A DNA stretch of 64,000 bases. It comes from an uncultured Clostridia bacterium. GTDB lineage: Bacteria; Bacillota; Clostridia; Oscillospirales; Ruminococcaceae. The position numbers and the translations under genes were made by a program. The stretch is taken from positions 35,159 through 99,158 of the forward strand of contig CANQWC010000004.1 of NCBI GenBank assembly GCA_947627455.1. The letters run 5' to 3'. The notes under the pieces are model-generated. The model searched no databases. It was not told the origin of the DNA and was given only the letters and a program-made list of their open reading frames with translations. Of this stretch, positions 36,960 to 46,857 are shown one piece after another (the first letter of the stretch is position 1; every line of letters starts with the position of its first letter).

Positions 36960-38042
36960 TTATCCTTCGCGCTCCGAGGCCCTCAGCCCCGCGAAATATT
37001 CGCGGTTGTGAAGAACCTCTGCACTGCGCGGATATATTTTTTCTGCAAGATCGTTGTATTTTTCCGCGAGCTTCCGCTCACCAAGGCGGTCGGCGATGAC
37101 GCAGAGCTGTAAATAGGGCACATACCCGCCGTAATCGGCATGAACAAACCCGCCGACAGCCGTTTTAAACTGCCTCGGCGCAAGCTCATACCAGAACCTC
37201 GCGAGGCCATACCGCCCTTTTTCCAAAGCCCTCCGCCCAAGCTCGCAGCAAAGATCCGCACGCGGCGGCCCGAGCGAAAGAGCGCGGTAAAGCGCATCCT
37301 CCGACTCCTCATCGCGGCCCGCCGCAGAGAGACACTGCGAAAGCTCATAAAACGCCGAAATCCTGTTTTCCGACCACGCGGCCGAATCCTCCGCGCAAAG
37401 CCGATACTGTTTTATTGCCTCATCTCGGCGGCCGACGGCGCAAAGCTCGCGGGCATAGTAATACCTCATTCTCGGCGAAAGCCCGCGGCCCTTCGCGATT
37501 ATTTTTTCAAATATCGCGATGTTTCTCCCGCCCGAGCCCTCTTTGAGCTTTTTGTGCGATACCGCCGCCCTGCCGTGAATGATCTTTCCGCGAGGCACGA
37601 TCGCCTCGTGAATTTCCCCCTCGAACCAAAAGCCTGCCCCCGCGCGAACTATCCTCTCGCGCTCATAGGAAAGAAGCACCCGCCCGTCGCCCGAAAACGC
37701 GACGTTGTAGGGCAGCATGACCATATCGGGCGAAAGCCTTTCAAGCGAGTCGATGAGCTCCCCGAAGAGCCCGTAATTATCGCCCTCGATGACGTCGTCG
37801 GCGTCAAGCCAGCAGAGATAGTCGCCCGAAGCCTTTGAGAACGCGAAATTCCTCGCCTTTGAAAAGTCATCCACCCATTTAAAGTCATAGACTTTATCGG
37901 TGAACCTTTCGGCGATGCTCTTCGTGCGGTCGGTCGAGCCCGTATCGACGATCACCGTCTCGTCAAAAAGCCCACGAACGCTCTCAAGGCACCTTTCAAG
38001 AACATCTTCCTCATCTCGGACTATCATACACAAGCTTATCAT
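36960..38042 (-). CDS. Family 2 glycosyltransferase with TPR-like C-terminus
   Basis: MISLCMIVRDEEDVLERCLESV, VDTGSTDRT, CWLDADDVI. Confidence 0.92.
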   Translation of the reverse strand: MISLCMIVRDEEDVLERCLESVRGLFDETVIVDTGSTDRTKSIAERFTDKVYDFKWVDDFSKARNFAFSKASGDYLCWLDADDVIEGDNYGLFGELIDSLERLSPDMVMLPYNVAFSGDGRVLLSYERERIVRAGAGFWFEGEIHEAIVPRGKIIHGRAAVSHKKLKEGSGGRNIAIFEKIIAKGRGLSPRMRYYYARELCAVGRRDEAIKQYRLCAEDSAAWSENRISAFYELSQCLSAAGRDEESEDALYRALSLGPPRADLCCELGRRALEKGRYGLARFWYELAPRQFKTAVGGFVHADYGGYVPYLQLCVIADRLGERKLAEKYNDLAEKIYPRSAEVLHNREYFAGLRASEREG

Positions 38043-38151
38043 CGCCCTGCTCCTTTCACGGGTGCTCAATGCCATAATATGCCCGACCGCCGCCCGCTGT
38101 TACCCCCGAAGCCCCGCCGAAAACAAAACCTGCGCAAAATTTTCAATTTCC

Positions 38152-38180
38152 GTTGATTATTTCTGAAAAGTGTGATATAA
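38152..38180 (+). promoter_or_regulatory. Promoter of rnf operon
   Basis: TTGATT-N17-TATAAT. Confidence 0.55.
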
Positions 38181-38241
38181 TTTTTTTGTATATTCAACGC
38201 GGAGCTGTTTTGTCCGCAAATTTTTTGAGGGAGGTCGGATT

Positions 38242-39573
38242 ATGCCCCTAAAGACGTTCAAGGGCGGCGTTCACCCGAAGGACCGCAAAGCCATGTCTGA
38301 AAATGCCCGAACAGTCAGGCTTGAGGCTAAGGGAGAGCTTACATACCTTGTCAACCAACATATCGGAGCGCCCGCAAAGCCTGTCGTAAGCGTCGGCGAC
38401 CGCGTTTTGGTCGGCCAGACGATAGCCGAAGCGGGAGGGTTTGTCTCTGCGCCCGTGTCGGCATCTGTCTCGGGAACGGTGAAATCGGTCGGAATGAGAA
38501 TGACCCAGTCGGGCGACGAGGCCTTTGCCATCGTCGTTGAAAACGACAACGAGTATGAGGCCGTAAGCGGCTTCGGCGAATACCGCGATTACACCGCTCT
38601 TTCAAAGGAAGAAATCCGCGAGATAATAAGGGCCGCGGGCATCGTCGGAATGGGCGGCGCGGGCTTCCCGACTTCTGTCAAGCTCGCCGTGAAGGACGAT
38701 TCCGCCATCGACCACATAATCTGCAACGGCGCCGAGTGCGAGCCCTATATAACCTGCGACTACCGCCTGATGCTTGAAAAGCCCGACGACGCCGTCACGG
38801 GTATGAAAATTCTTCTGAGGCTGTTTGAGAATGCCGTCGGCGTTTTCGGTATCGAAAACAACAAGCCCCACGGCATCGAGTCGCTGAGAAAGGCCTGCGA
38901 GGGCTCTGAAAAAATCTCGGTGGTGCCGCTTCTGAAAAAATACCCCCAAGGCGGCGAGCGAATGTTAATCCGCGCGATCACGGGAAGAAAGATAAACTCG
39001 AAAAAGCTCCCTGCCGACGCCGGCTGCGTCGTTGTGAACTATGCCACCCTCATCGCGATAGCCGACGCGGTAACAAAAAATATCCCGCTGATAAGGCGCG
39101 TCGTGACCGTTACGGGCGACGCCGTCAACACCCCGTCGAATTTCGACATTCCGATCGGAATTGCCGCTCAGGAGCTCATCGACGCTGCGGGCGGGTTCAA
39201 GGCCGACCCCGAGAAAATAATCTTCGGCGGCCCGATGATGGGCGCCGCGGTTTATACCGCCGATATCCCCGTCACAAAGTCGACCTCCTGCATTCTGGCG
39301 CTTTTGCATGACGAGACCGCGGGCCTCAACCCGACGGAATGTATCCGCTGCGGAAAGTGCCTTTACGCCTGCCCCGAACACCTCATGCCGATTCGGCTCA
39401 AAAACGCCGCCGACCGCCGCGATTATGCCGAGTTTGAGGCGTCGCACGGGCTTGAGTGCATAGGCTGCGGCTGCTGCACATATGTCTGCCCCGCGAAGAG
39501 AAGGCTGTCTCAGACAATAACCATGGCCAAGCGCTACGTTCTGGCCGAGAAGAAGAAAGGAGCGGCAAAATGA
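38242..39573 (+). CDS. rnfC: Electron transport complex subunit RnfC
   Basis: MPLKTFKGGVHP, VGMGGAGFPTSVKL, two 4Fe-4S motifs. Confidence 0.96.
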   Translation: MPLKTFKGGVHPKDRKAMSENARTVRLEAKGELTYLVNQHIGAPAKPVVSVGDRVLVGQTIAEAGGFVSAPVSASVSGTVKSVGMRMTQSGDEAFAIVVENDNEYEAVSGFGEYRDYTALSKEEIREIIRAAGIVGMGGAGFPTSVKLAVKDDSAIDHIICNGAECEPYITCDYRLMLEKPDDAVTGMKILLRLFENAVGVFGIENNKPHGIESLRKACEGSEKISVVPLLKKYPQGGERMLIRAITGRKINSKKLPADAGCVVVNYATLIAIADAVTKNIPLIRRVVTVTGDAVNTPSNFDIPIGIAAQELIDAAGGFKADPEKIIFGGPMMGAAVYTADIPVTKSTSCILALLHDETAGLNPTECIRCGKCLYACPEHLMPIRLKNAADRRDYAEFEASHGLECIGCGCCTYVCPAKRRLSQTITMAKRYVLAEKKKGAAK

Positions 39574-40520
39574 GCAAGACCCTCAACGTTTCGATCTCGC
39601 CGCATGTCCGCTCGCGGGAAACGACGGCGACGATAATGGCCGACGTCATCATCGCGCTGATACCCTCGATCGCCGTCGGCGTATATGTCTTCGGCGCGAG
39701 GGCTTTCGCGATAACGATGCTCTCGGTGGTCTCCTGCGTGGCCTCTGAGTACATATACGAAAAGCTCCTCAAAAAGCCGATAACCATAACCGACCTCTCC
39801 GCCGTGGTCACGGGCCTGATTCTGGCCGTGAACCTCTATTCGACCGCCCCGTGGTGGCTGCCGATTCTTGGCGGCGCGTTCGCGATAATCGTCGTGAAGA
39901 TGCTCTACGGCGGCATCGGCCAGAACATCATGAACCCCGCGCTCGCCGCGCGCTGCTTCCTGCTTTTGTCGTTTTCAAGAATAATGACCGACTATCCCCG
40001 CCTCGACGGCGTTTCTTCGGCGACGCCGCTGACCCTCGCGAAGGAGGGCGTTTACACACCTGTCCGCGATCTTCTGTTGGGCACCCATTCGGGCACCATC
40101 GGCGAGACCTCGGCGATAGCGATAATAATCGGCGCGGTCTACCTCTGCGCAAGGGGAATAATCAAGCCCCGTGAGCCGCTTTCGGTGATAATCTCGACGG
40201 GCGTATTCGTCACCCTCTTCAGCGTTATTCAGGGCAGGCCCGTCACCCTTGACTTCCTCGCCGTCCACATGCTCGGCGGCGGAATGCTCCTCGGCGCGGT
40301 GTTCATGGCTTCCGACTATACCACCACCCCCGTCACCCCTTGGGGTCAGGTGATCTTCGGCTGCTGCGTCGGCTTTATAACCGCGCTTATCCGCTGCGTC
40401 GGCGGCGGCACCGAGGGCGTTTCCTACGCGATATGCATTTCAAATATCCTCACCCCGCTCATCGAAAAGCTTACGATACCGACCCCGTTCGGCCTTAAAA
40501 AGGAGCGTGGCAAGAAATGA
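39570..40520 (+). CDS. rnfD: RnfD
   Basis: MSKTLNVSISPHVRS..., DGVSSATPL FMN site. Confidence 0.95.
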   Translation: MSKTLNVSISPHVRSRETTATIMADVIIALIPSIAVGVYVFGARAFAITMLSVVSCVASEYIYEKLLKKPITITDLSAVVTGLILAVNLYSTAPWWLPILGGAFAIIVVKMLYGGIGQNIMNPALAARCFLLLSFSRIMTDYPRLDGVSSATPLTLAKEGVYTPVRDLLLGTHSGTIGETSAIAIIIGAVYLCARGIIKPREPLSVIISTGVFVTLFSVIQGRPVTLDFLAVHMLGGGMLLGAVFMASDYTTTPVTPWGQVIFGCCVGFITALIRCVGGGTEGVSYAICISNILTPLIEKLTIPTPFGLKKERGKK

Positions 40521-41104
40521 ACCGTATAATCAAAGACACACTTTCTTTAGTCGCGATAACCCTTGTGGCGGGGGTCTGCCTTTCGTTCGTCCACGAGCTC
40601 ACCGCCGACACGATTCTTAAGGCCGAGGCCGACGAGCGCACCGCCTCTTACCGCGAGGTATTCCCCGCGGCCGCCGATTTCATAACCCCCGAGGGCGATG
40701 AAGATATCGGCAAAACGGTTTCTGTCGCGGGCGTCACCATCGGCGAATCGCTCTTCGCCGTCGATTCAGAGGGTAACGTCATCGGCTGCGTGATTTCCTC
40801 GACCTCTGCCAACGGCTACGGCGGCGATGTAACCCTCTCCGTCGGAATAGACCTTGAAAACACCGTCACGGGAATGACCGTCACCTCGATGTCCGAGAGC
40901 CCGGGCTTCGGCTCACACTGCCAAGACGAAGATTTTCAGGAGCAGTTCAAAGGCGTCAAAGGCGAGGTCACATACACCTCGGGCGGAAAATCTCAGCCGA
41001 ATGAGATCGACATGATAAGCGGCGCGACCTTTACCACCCGCGCCGTCACCGAAGCGGCAAACGGTGCGCTCGAATGTGCGCGCAGTCTTTTGGGAGGTGA
41101 GTGA
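40517..41104 (+). CDS. rnfG: RnfG
   Basis: IDMISGATFTTRAV FMN-binding motif. Confidence 0.95.
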   Translation: MNRIIKDTLSLVAITLVAGVCLSFVHELTADTILKAEADERTASYREVFPAAADFITPEGDEDIGKTVSVAGVTIGESLFAVDSEGNVIGCVISSTSANGYGGDVTLSVGIDLENTVTGMTVTSMSESPGFGSHCQDEDFQEQFKGVKGEVTYTSGGKSQPNEIDMISGATFTTRAVTEAANGALECARSLLGGE

Positions 41105-41105
41105 A

Positions 41106-41795
41106 ATGAAGGAAAATACCCCGTTGGAGCGCCTTTATAACGGCGTCATAAAAGAAAACCCTACATTTGTGCTGATGCTCGGCATGTGCCCGACCCTCGC
41201 GGTGACTACAAGCGCGGTAAACGGCGTCGGAATGGGTCTTTCGACCTGCGCGGTGCTGATGATGTCAAACCTCATCATCTCGATCCTCCGAAAATTCATT
41301 CCCGAGCGCGTAAGAATGCCCGCGTATATCGTCGTCGTCGCGAGCTTTGTCACGGTGGTCGAGCTTTTGATGCAGGCCTACGTCCGCTCGGTATACACCT
41401 CTCTCGGGCTCTATATCCCGCTGATAGTCGTCAACTGCATAATCCTCGGCAGGGCCGAAAGCTATGCGGGTAAGAACCCCCCGCTCGCTTCCTTCTTCGA
41501 CGGCCTCGGAATGGGCCTCGGCTTCACCCTCGCGCTGACGGTAATCGGCGCTCTTAGAGAGCTTTTGGGCACGGGCGAGATCTTCGGGTTCAGAATTATG
41601 CCCGAGTCGTTCGAGCCCGTCTCGATAATGATAATGGCCCCGGGCGCGTTCTTCGTCCTCGCGATTTTAACCGCCCTTCAGAACAGGTTCAAGGCCCCAT
41701 CGGCGACCAACCGAAGCGACAAATTCTGCTCGGGAAGCTGTTCGGGCTGTATGCAGAAAAACTGCGGCTTCCGCGAAAGGAGCGATGAGGAATGA
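41106..41795 (+). CDS. rnfE: RnfE
   Basis: LYNGVIKENPTFVLMLGMCPTLAVTTSAVNG. Confidence 0.95.
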   Translation: MKENTPLERLYNGVIKENPTFVLMLGMCPTLAVTTSAVNGVGMGLSTCAVLMMSNLIISILRKFIPERVRMPAYIVVVASFVTVVELLMQAYVRSVYTSLGLYIPLIVVNCIILGRAESYAGKNPPLASFFDGLGMGLGFTLALTVIGALRELLGTGEIFGFRIMPESFEPVSIMIMAPGAFFVLAILTALQNRFKAPSATNRSDKFCSGSCSGCMQKNCGFRERSDEE

Positions 41796-42376
41796 ACTTT
41801 CTTTCAACACTTTTTCTCGGCATAATCTCCGCGGCGCTTGTAAATAACGTCGTGCTGAGCCGATTCTTGGGCCTCTGCCCCTTCCTCGGGGTATCGAAAA
41901 AGACCTCTACCGCCCTCGGAATGGGCACTGCGGTCATCGCGGTAATAACCCTCTCGTCGGCGATAACCTATCTTATCGACCACTTCATTCTGCACGAGAA
42001 GCTCGTCTATCTTCGCACCATCGTCTTTATCCTGATAATCGCGGCGCTCGTCCAGTCGGTCGAGATAATACTCAAAAAGAAAATACCCTCGCTCTATAAG
42101 GCGCTCGGCGTTTATCTTCCGCTGATAACCACAAACTGCGCTGTTCTCGGCGTCGCAATCGACTCGGCCCAGAAAAACTATACTTTTTCCGAGACGATGA
42201 TCTATTCGATCGGCACCGCGGTCGGTTTTCTCATCGCGATAGTGCTGATGGCGGGTATCCGCGAAAGAATCGAGCACAACGATATCCCCGAGAGCTTCAA
42301 GGGAATGCCGATCGTCCTTGTTACGGCAGGGCTTATGGCGATTGCGTTCTACGGCTTCAAGGGCACGATAAGCTGA
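41792..42376 (+). CDS. rnfA: RnfA
   Basis: NNVVLSRFLGLCPFLGVSKK. Confidence 0.96.
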   Translation: MNFLSTLFLGIISAALVNNVVLSRFLGLCPFLGVSKKTSTALGMGTAVIAVITLSSAITYLIDHFILHEKLVYLRTIVFILIIAALVQSVEIILKKKIPSLYKALGVYLPLITTNCAVLGVAIDSAQKNYTFSETMIYSIGTAVGFLIAIVLMAGIRERIEHNDIPESFKGMPIVLVTAGLMAIAFYGFKGTIS

Positions 42377-42391
42377 GGAGGTGCGGCGAAA

Positions 42392-43183
42392 ATGTTAATG
42401 CCAATACTCATCGCCGCCGCTGTAATCGGCGTGATAAGCGTTATAATAGGTATAATTCTCGGCGTTCTTGCCGAAAAATTCAGGGTCGAGACCGACCCCC
42501 GCGAAGCCGAGGTCCGCGACTGTCTTGCGGGTTCAAACTGCGGCGGCTGCGGGTTTGCGGGCTGCGATGCCTACGCCCACGCGGTTGTTTTCGACAACGC
42601 CGACCCGACCCTCTGCCCCTCGTCGAATAAACATCAGATCGGCGAGATACTCGGCATTCACCTTGAAGACGGCGTGAGAAAATTTGCCGTCGTGAAGTGC
42701 TCGGGCGACTGCTCGAACACCAAAGAAAACTATTTCTACGGCGACGAGCGCGACTGCCGAATCGCCTATCTTGCCCCGGGTCATGGCGCGAAAAAGTGCG
42801 TCTACGGCTGCTGCGGGCTCGGCACCTGCGCTTCCGTCTGCCCCTATGACGCGATAAAGATAATCAACGGCCTCGCCCACATCGACCGCAAAAAGTGCAT
42901 GGCCTGCGGGCGCTGCGTTTCGGTATGCCCGAACAGGCTCATCGAAATAATTCCCGAGACCGCGCCCTATGTCGTCGGCTGCTCGTCAAAATCAAAGGGC
43001 CGGGACGTCAAGGCCGCCTGTTCTGTCGGCTGCATAGGCTGCGGAATGTGTCAGCGCGTCTGCGAGAGCGGCGCGATAACCGTCGAGAACAACCTCGCGA
43101 AGATCGACTGCACAAAGTGCACGGGCTGCGGCAAGTGCGCCGAAAAGTGCCCCTGCAAGATCATTCGTCCGAACGCGTCATGA
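42392..43183 (+). CDS. rnfB: RnfB, Fe-S cluster domain protein
   Basis: CLAGSNCGGCGFAGCDAYA plus multiple CxxCxxCxxxC. Confidence 0.96.
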   Translation: MLMPILIAAAVIGVISVIIGIILGVLAEKFRVETDPREAEVRDCLAGSNCGGCGFAGCDAYAHAVVFDNADPTLCPSSNKHQIGEILGIHLEDGVRKFAVVKCSGDCSNTKENYFYGDERDCRIAYLAPGHGAKKCVYGCCGLGTCASVCPYDAIKIINGLAHIDRKKCMACGRCVSVCPNRLIEIIPETAPYVVGCSSKSKGRDVKAACSVGCIGCGMCQRVCESGAITVENNLAKIDCTKCTGCGKCAEKCPCKIIRPNAS

Positions 43184-44148
43184 AAAGGCTTTTAATACCG
43201 CTTCTTTCGGCGCTGATACTTCTTTCGGGGTGCGCCCCGAAGAGGTTCGGCGCCGTTTATACCGATGTCTTCGACACCTTCACCGAGCTCACCGTCTACT
43301 GCGACACCGAAGACGAATTCAACGCCTGCTCTGCCGCCGCCCATGCCGAGCTCCTGCGGCTTCATGAGATTTTTGACATCTATAACACCTACGGCGGCCT
43401 AACCAACGCCGCCTCGCTGAATTCCGATCTCTCCGCCGACTGCCCCGACGAGCTTGTTGAGCTCATCGCGAGCGGAAAACAGTGGTATGAACTCTCGGGC
43501 GGAAAACTCAACATCGCGCTCGGAAGCGTTCTCTCGCTCTGGCACGACTGCCGCGAAAAGGGCGTTCTGCCCGATGAAAGCGAGCTCAAGGCCCGCGCCG
43601 AGCACTGCGCCATCGCCGATATTGTCATCGACGGCAATAATGTGAGCCTTTCCGACCCGCTGATGTCTGTCGACCTTGGCGCCGTCGCGAAGGGCTATGC
43701 CGCCCAAAAAACCGCCGAGCTTCTTACCGAGGCGGGGTTTGAAAACTTCGCCCTCTCGGTCGGCGGAAACGTCATCACCCGAGGCAAAAAGCCCTCGGGC
43801 AGATGGGAGATCGGCATTGAAGACCCCGACGGCGGCCTGCTCACAACGGTGAAGGTCTCGGGCGAGTCGGTGGTCACGAGCGGCGACTATCAGCGCTTTT
43901 TCGAGGTCGACGGCGTGAGGTATCACCACATCATCGACCCCGACACGCTCTACCCCGCGGGCCTCTGGCGCTCGGTGACGGTAATCAGCGAAAATTCCGC
44001 CGAGGCCGACGCCCTTTCGACCGCGCTCTTCTGCCTCGATGAGCAAAGCGGCAGGGCGCTCGCCGAAAAAATCAGTGCCGAGGCGATGTGGGTTGCCGCC
44101 GACGGCAGCATCGCCAAAACGGAGGGATTTTCCGACTATGAAAAATAA
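43180..44148 (+). CDS. apbE: FAD:protein FMN transferase lipoprotein
   Basis: MKRLLIPLLSALILLSGCAP lipobox; VDLGAVAKGYAAQKTAELL; YHHIIDPDTLYPA. Confidence 0.95.
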   Translation: MKRLLIPLLSALILLSGCAPKRFGAVYTDVFDTFTELTVYCDTEDEFNACSAAAHAELLRLHEIFDIYNTYGGLTNAASLNSDLSADCPDELVELIASGKQWYELSGGKLNIALGSVLSLWHDCREKGVLPDESELKARAEHCAIADIVIDGNNVSLSDPLMSVDLGAVAKGYAAQKTAELLTEAGFENFALSVGGNVITRGKKPSGRWEIGIEDPDGGLLTTVKVSGESVVTSGDYQRFFEVDGVRYHHIIDPDTLYPAGLWRSVTVISENSAEADALSTALFCLDEQSGRALAEKISAEAMWVAADGSIAKTEGFSDYEK

Positions 44149-44491
44149 GCGGCTTCTTTGCGATCTTCTCCTGATCCTTGCGATAGCGGCGCTCGCGGGG
44201 GCGATTTTTCTTCTGACAAGGCTTCCCTCGGGCGAGGAGGGCGAGGCTGTCGAGATAAGGATCGGCGGCGAGCTTTTCAAGGTTCTCCCCCTCGATACCG
44301 ACTCGTCGACCGACGTCGGCGGGCTCTGCACCGTTGTGATTGAAAACGGCGCGGCAAGGGTCTCGGAATCGACCTGTTCAAACCTTTTATGCGTAAACCA
44401 CCGCCCGATAAGCCGCTCGGGCGAATCCATCGTCTGCCTGCCCAACGGCGTGACCGTTCGGGTGAGCGGCGGCGCCGATTTCTACATATGA
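44138..44491 (+). CDS. NusG domain II-type membrane-anchored protein
   Basis: MKNKRLLCDLLLILAIAAL...CSNLLCVNHRPISRSGESIVCLPNGVTVRV. Confidence 0.85.
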   Translation: MKNKRLLCDLLLILAIAALAGAIFLLTRLPSGEEGEAVEIRIGGELFKVLPLDTDSSTDVGGLCTVVIENGAARVSESTCSNLLCVNHRPISRSGESIVCLPNGVTVRVSGGADFYI

Positions 44492-44499
44492 GGCCGCCC

Positions 44500-45009
44500 A
44501 TGAAAACATCGCGAAAAATCGCCCTTCTCGGGCTTCTGACTGCGCTCTGCTTCGTGCTTTCATATATCGAGTTTCTGCTGCCACTGCCGTCGTTCGGCGT
44601 GCCCGGGGTAAAGCTCGGCCTCGCCAATCTATGCGTAATGGCGGCGCTTTGGCTTGTCGGCGCAAAAGAGGCCGCGGCGATAAACCTCATAAGAATAATC
44701 CTCAACTGGGCGATATTCGGAAGCTTCACGGGGCTGTTGTACAGCCTTGCGGGCGGGTTTTTGAGTTTTTTGGCGATGCTCCTGCTGAAAAAATCGGGGC
44801 GCTTTTCGCCGATAGGCATATCTGCGGCGGCGGGCGCGCTTCATAACGTCGGCCAGCTTGCCGTCGCGATGCTCTTGACAGACGCCGCGGCATTGTGGTA
44901 TTATACACCCGTATTGATAATTTGCGGGCTTGCCGCGGGGGCGGTCAACGGGCTTGTTTTCTCGGCGATACTCTTACGGCTCCAAAGAAAGGAAAATCAC
45001 CATGAATAG
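44500..45009 (+). CDS. Gx transporter family / heptaprenyl diphosphate synthase component I-like
   Basis: ALLGLLTALCFVLSYIEFLLPLPSFGVPGVKLGLANLCVM. Confidence 0.88.
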   Translation: MKTSRKIALLGLLTALCFVLSYIEFLLPLPSFGVPGVKLGLANLCVMAALWLVGAKEAAAINLIRIILNWAIFGSFTGLLYSLAGGFLSFLAMLLLKKSGRFSPIGISAAAGALHNVGQLAVAMLLTDAAALWYYTPVLIICGLAAGAVNGLVFSAILLRLQRKENHHE

Positions 45010-45535
45010 ACAGATCAAGCTTTTATGCCTCTCCGCGATGTTTCTTGCGATAGGTCTCGCCCTGCCCGCCGTCACGATGCACATTCCCGAGATCGGAAAT
45101 ATGCTCTGCCCGATGCACATTCCCGTGCTTCTCTGCGGGCTGATCTGCGGCTGGAAATACGGGCTCGCGGTCGGCGCGATAACCCCGATTCTGCGAAGCT
45201 TTATTGCGGGAATGCCCCCGCTTTACCCCAGCGCTGTCGGCATGGCGTTCGAGCTTGCGGCTTACGGCGCGTCGGTAGCGATAATCTACTCGCTCTTTAA
45301 GAAGAAAAACTTAGCGGCGACATATATCTCTTTGGTTTCCGCGATGGTTATAGGCCGCCTCATCTGGGGAATCGCAAGAACGGTGATGTTCGGCGTCGCG
45401 GGAACGGAATTCAGCTTCACCATCTTCATCACGAGCGGCTTTGTTCAGGCGATCCCGGGGATAATCGTCCAGCTTATCCTTATTCCGATAATAATCGAAG
45501 CTCTCAAAAAGGCGAAAGCCCTCCCCGTAAAGTAA
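45002..45535 (+). CDS. ECF transporter S component
   Basis: LSAMFLAIGLALPAVTMHIPEIGNMLCPMHIPVLLCGLICGWKYGLAVGAITP. Confidence 0.88.
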   Translation: MNRQIKLLCLSAMFLAIGLALPAVTMHIPEIGNMLCPMHIPVLLCGLICGWKYGLAVGAITPILRSFIAGMPPLYPSAVGMAFELAAYGASVAIIYSLFKKKNLAATYISLVSAMVIGRLIWGIARTVMFGVAGTEFSFTIFITSGFVQAIPGIIVQLILIPIIIEALKKAKALPVK

Positions 45536-45541
45536 TAAGTC

Positions 45542-45570
45542 AAATGCCCCTATTTTCGGGGCATTTTTCA
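45542..45570 (+). terminator. rnf operon terminator
   Basis: AATGCCCC-tattttc-GGGGCATTTTT. Confidence 0.75.
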
Positions 45571-45697
45571 TCTTTACATTTTTCGCAACCGTCCTCGCAA
45601 CAAATATTTTTTGCCGAAGAGGTCGGGTTGGTTGACCGCAACCGACATTTTCTGATACAATCAACGCATAGACCAAAAAAGAAAGGAGCTGCGATAA

Positions 45698-46471
45698 ATG
45701 ACTATTGCAGACAGAATTTCCGAGCTCCGCCGCTCCCGCGCGATGTCTCAGGAAGAGCTCGCCGAGCTTGCGGGGGTATCCCGCCAGGCGGTGAGCAAGT
45801 GGGAAAGCGAGCAATCGATCCCCGACATGTATAACGTCGTGACCCTCAGCGAGATATTCGGCGTCACGACCGATTATCTTCTTCGCGGGGTCGAGCCCAT
45901 CGGCGAATACCCCGAAACCAAAAAGAGGCCCTCGGCGCCATATAACATCGTCGCGACGGCGCTTAACGTCATCGGCCTGATGGTCTCCTGCGGCATCTTC
46001 GCGATAACCGCCGATGAGGTTTCGTCGCTTGTGTGCTTTGTGTTCATGACCCTCGGCGTGATGACCTTCATGCTCGGCACGGTTAAGCTTCCCCGCCGCG
46101 ACCAGCTCACGAACGCCTGCTCGTTCTGGCGTGTGAACATCTGGGTGGTGCTGTTTTTCGCGATGTCGCTGATCTATAACGCCGCCCTGAAGCTTTATAT
46201 TTCGCCGTTTCCCCAGCTTCTCCCGACGACCTACATGAGCCTTTCGACGACAAAAGACCCCGTGCTCATACTAATCGGCAGGGGAGAGGTCGACGAAGTG
46301 ACCCGCGATTTTATCGTCTACACCGCGCCCGTGATCTTTGTCGTTGCCTATACCGTGCTCTGCGCCGTCGCGACCTATCTTTTCAGCTTAGCTATCCACA
46401 AAGCCAAGCTCGGCGAGCCGCTCTTCCGACGCCCCGAACCGCCGAAGCCTATCCCACCCGCCGAGCAGTAA
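45698..46471 (+). CDS. XRE-family HTH regulator with C-terminal TM domain
   Basis: ISELRRSRAMSQEELAELAGVSRQAVSKWESEQSIPDM. Confidence 0.93.
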   Translation: MTIADRISELRRSRAMSQEELAELAGVSRQAVSKWESEQSIPDMYNVVTLSEIFGVTTDYLLRGVEPIGEYPETKKRPSAPYNIVATALNVIGLMVSCGIFAITADEVSSLVCFVFMTLGVMTFMLGTVKLPRRDQLTNACSFWRVNIWVVLFFAMSLIYNAALKLYISPFPQLLPTTYMSLSTTKDPVLILIGRGEVDEVTRDFIVYTAPVIFVVAYTVLCAVATYLFSLAIHKAKLGEPLFRRPEPPKPIPPAEQ

Positions 46472-46565
46472 CCGCAAGAAGCGATTTAAAATTTTTCAAG
46501 AAGTGTTTTTCAAAAAGAGGGCGAAAGTCCTCTTTTTTGTAGATTTTTACAGGGAGGGTGAATTT

Positions 46566-46615
46566 AAAGGTATACCCGCGACCTCGCTCCGCTCGCTCGG
46601 GGTATGCTGTTTTTA
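46566..46615 (+). repeat. Palindromic intergenic repeat unit 4
   Basis: AAAGGTATACCCGCGACCTCGCTCCGCTCGCTCGGGGTATGCTGTTTTTA; matches minus strand of 10075-10130. Confidence 0.75.
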
Positions 46616-46825
46616 CCGCTCCGCACATGCGAGTCGGCCGCCAAACAACACGCATAAAAGCGCTTAGCCGAGCAAATATCTCATATAAGCGCATGTGCGT
46701 CGCTATCACCCCACCCCCGCCAAACTTTTGCTATGAATCAATTCTCAGCTCAGCCCCCGCCCCTCGAAGGGCGGGGGCATTGCTGTCTTTCCGTTAGCGC
46801 TATGTTTCGACGGGGGTGGGGTGAC

Positions 46826-46857
46826 TAAAAATAGCATGAGCGAAGCGAATACCTTTT
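46826..46857 (-). repeat. Palindromic intergenic repeat unit 5
   Basis: Minus strand AAAAGGTATTCGCTTCGCTCATGCTATTTTTA. Confidence 0.65.

Noticed and set aside
42895-43180. N-terminal extension of the 417-aa track ORF before apbE
   Set aside because: Out-of-frame overlap with rnfB; real apbE start is the lipoprotein ATG at 43180
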